A stretch of DNA of 17,500 nt from Glandiceps talaboti (lineage: Eukaryota; Hemichordata; Enteropneusta; Spengelidae). Below the pieces are notes generated by a model. It made no database searches, was not told the DNA's origin, and saw only the letters and a program-made list of their open reading frames with translations. The position numbers and the translations under genes are program-made. Position 1 is the stretch's first letter. Each line of letters starts with the position of its first letter. Positions 17,463 through 17,500 of the stretch are shown piece by piece. The stretch covers positions 3,904,899 to 3,922,398 of the forward strand of contig NC_135567.1 in assembly GCF_964340395.1 (NCBI RefSeq), in the 5' to 3' direction.

Positions 17463-17500
17463 TTAATAATAATATTGATTGTAATAATTAAAGATTAGTG

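Overview
The window looks like non-coding, repeat-dominated nuclear DNA from an animal, most likely a marine invertebrate and probably a mollusc. It is AT-rich with no operon-like gene packing. It carries a non-LTR retrotransposon fragment, a tRNA-derived SINE, a MITE-like element, a dispersed repeat with a 'CCGGACGAAGTCCGG' hairpin, many microsatellites and several minisatellites. The molluscan assignment rests on my memory of such dispersed repeats in bivalve and gastropod genomes; I could not test it.

Layout. (1) 1-8087: a large satellite with a monomer of about 65 bp (roughly 100 copies), split once at 1201-2509 by a 5'-truncated LINE on the minus strand. The LINE's remaining reverse-transcriptase C-terminal reading frame is uninterrupted, and its (TTATC)n tail and a possible TTAT target duplication are visible. 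(2) 8088-9967: the only stretch with a plausible host gene. Two open segments (8365-8551 and 9021-9713) are joined by a phase-matched GT-AG intron holding a TG microsatellite and a dispersed repeat. The second segment encodes 17 copies of a VEPSPSK/D-type heptad. After an in-frame TAG the same frame stays open for 53 more codons and ends in a very lysine-rich tail. (3) 9968-11925: a 31-bp minisatellite, a SINE/LINE 3'-tail fragment and a 59-bp minisatellite. (4) 12519-13135: a dispersed repeat with about four internal copies of a unit of about 151 bp. (5) 13386-14604: compound microsatellites and an old inverted pair. (6) 14805-15089: a full-length tRNA-derived SINE with A and B boxes, whose 3' end matches the fragment at 10261-10356. 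(7) 15090-16740: nothing recognisable. (8) 16741-17462: a (TTTTG)n tract, then a 551-bp element with inverted ends of about 92 bp around nine 32-bp tandem units.

No operon, CRISPR array, rRNA or independent tRNA gene is visible. The parts do not form a pathway. The common theme is repeated tandem amplification, with higher-order periodicity in the satellite, the 59-bp minisatellite and the 32-bp array inside the MITE. The most noteworthy items are the MITE-like element with a tandem core, the LINE insertion whose tail matches the satellite target, and the heptad-repeat gene candidate with a possible short intron or premature stop.
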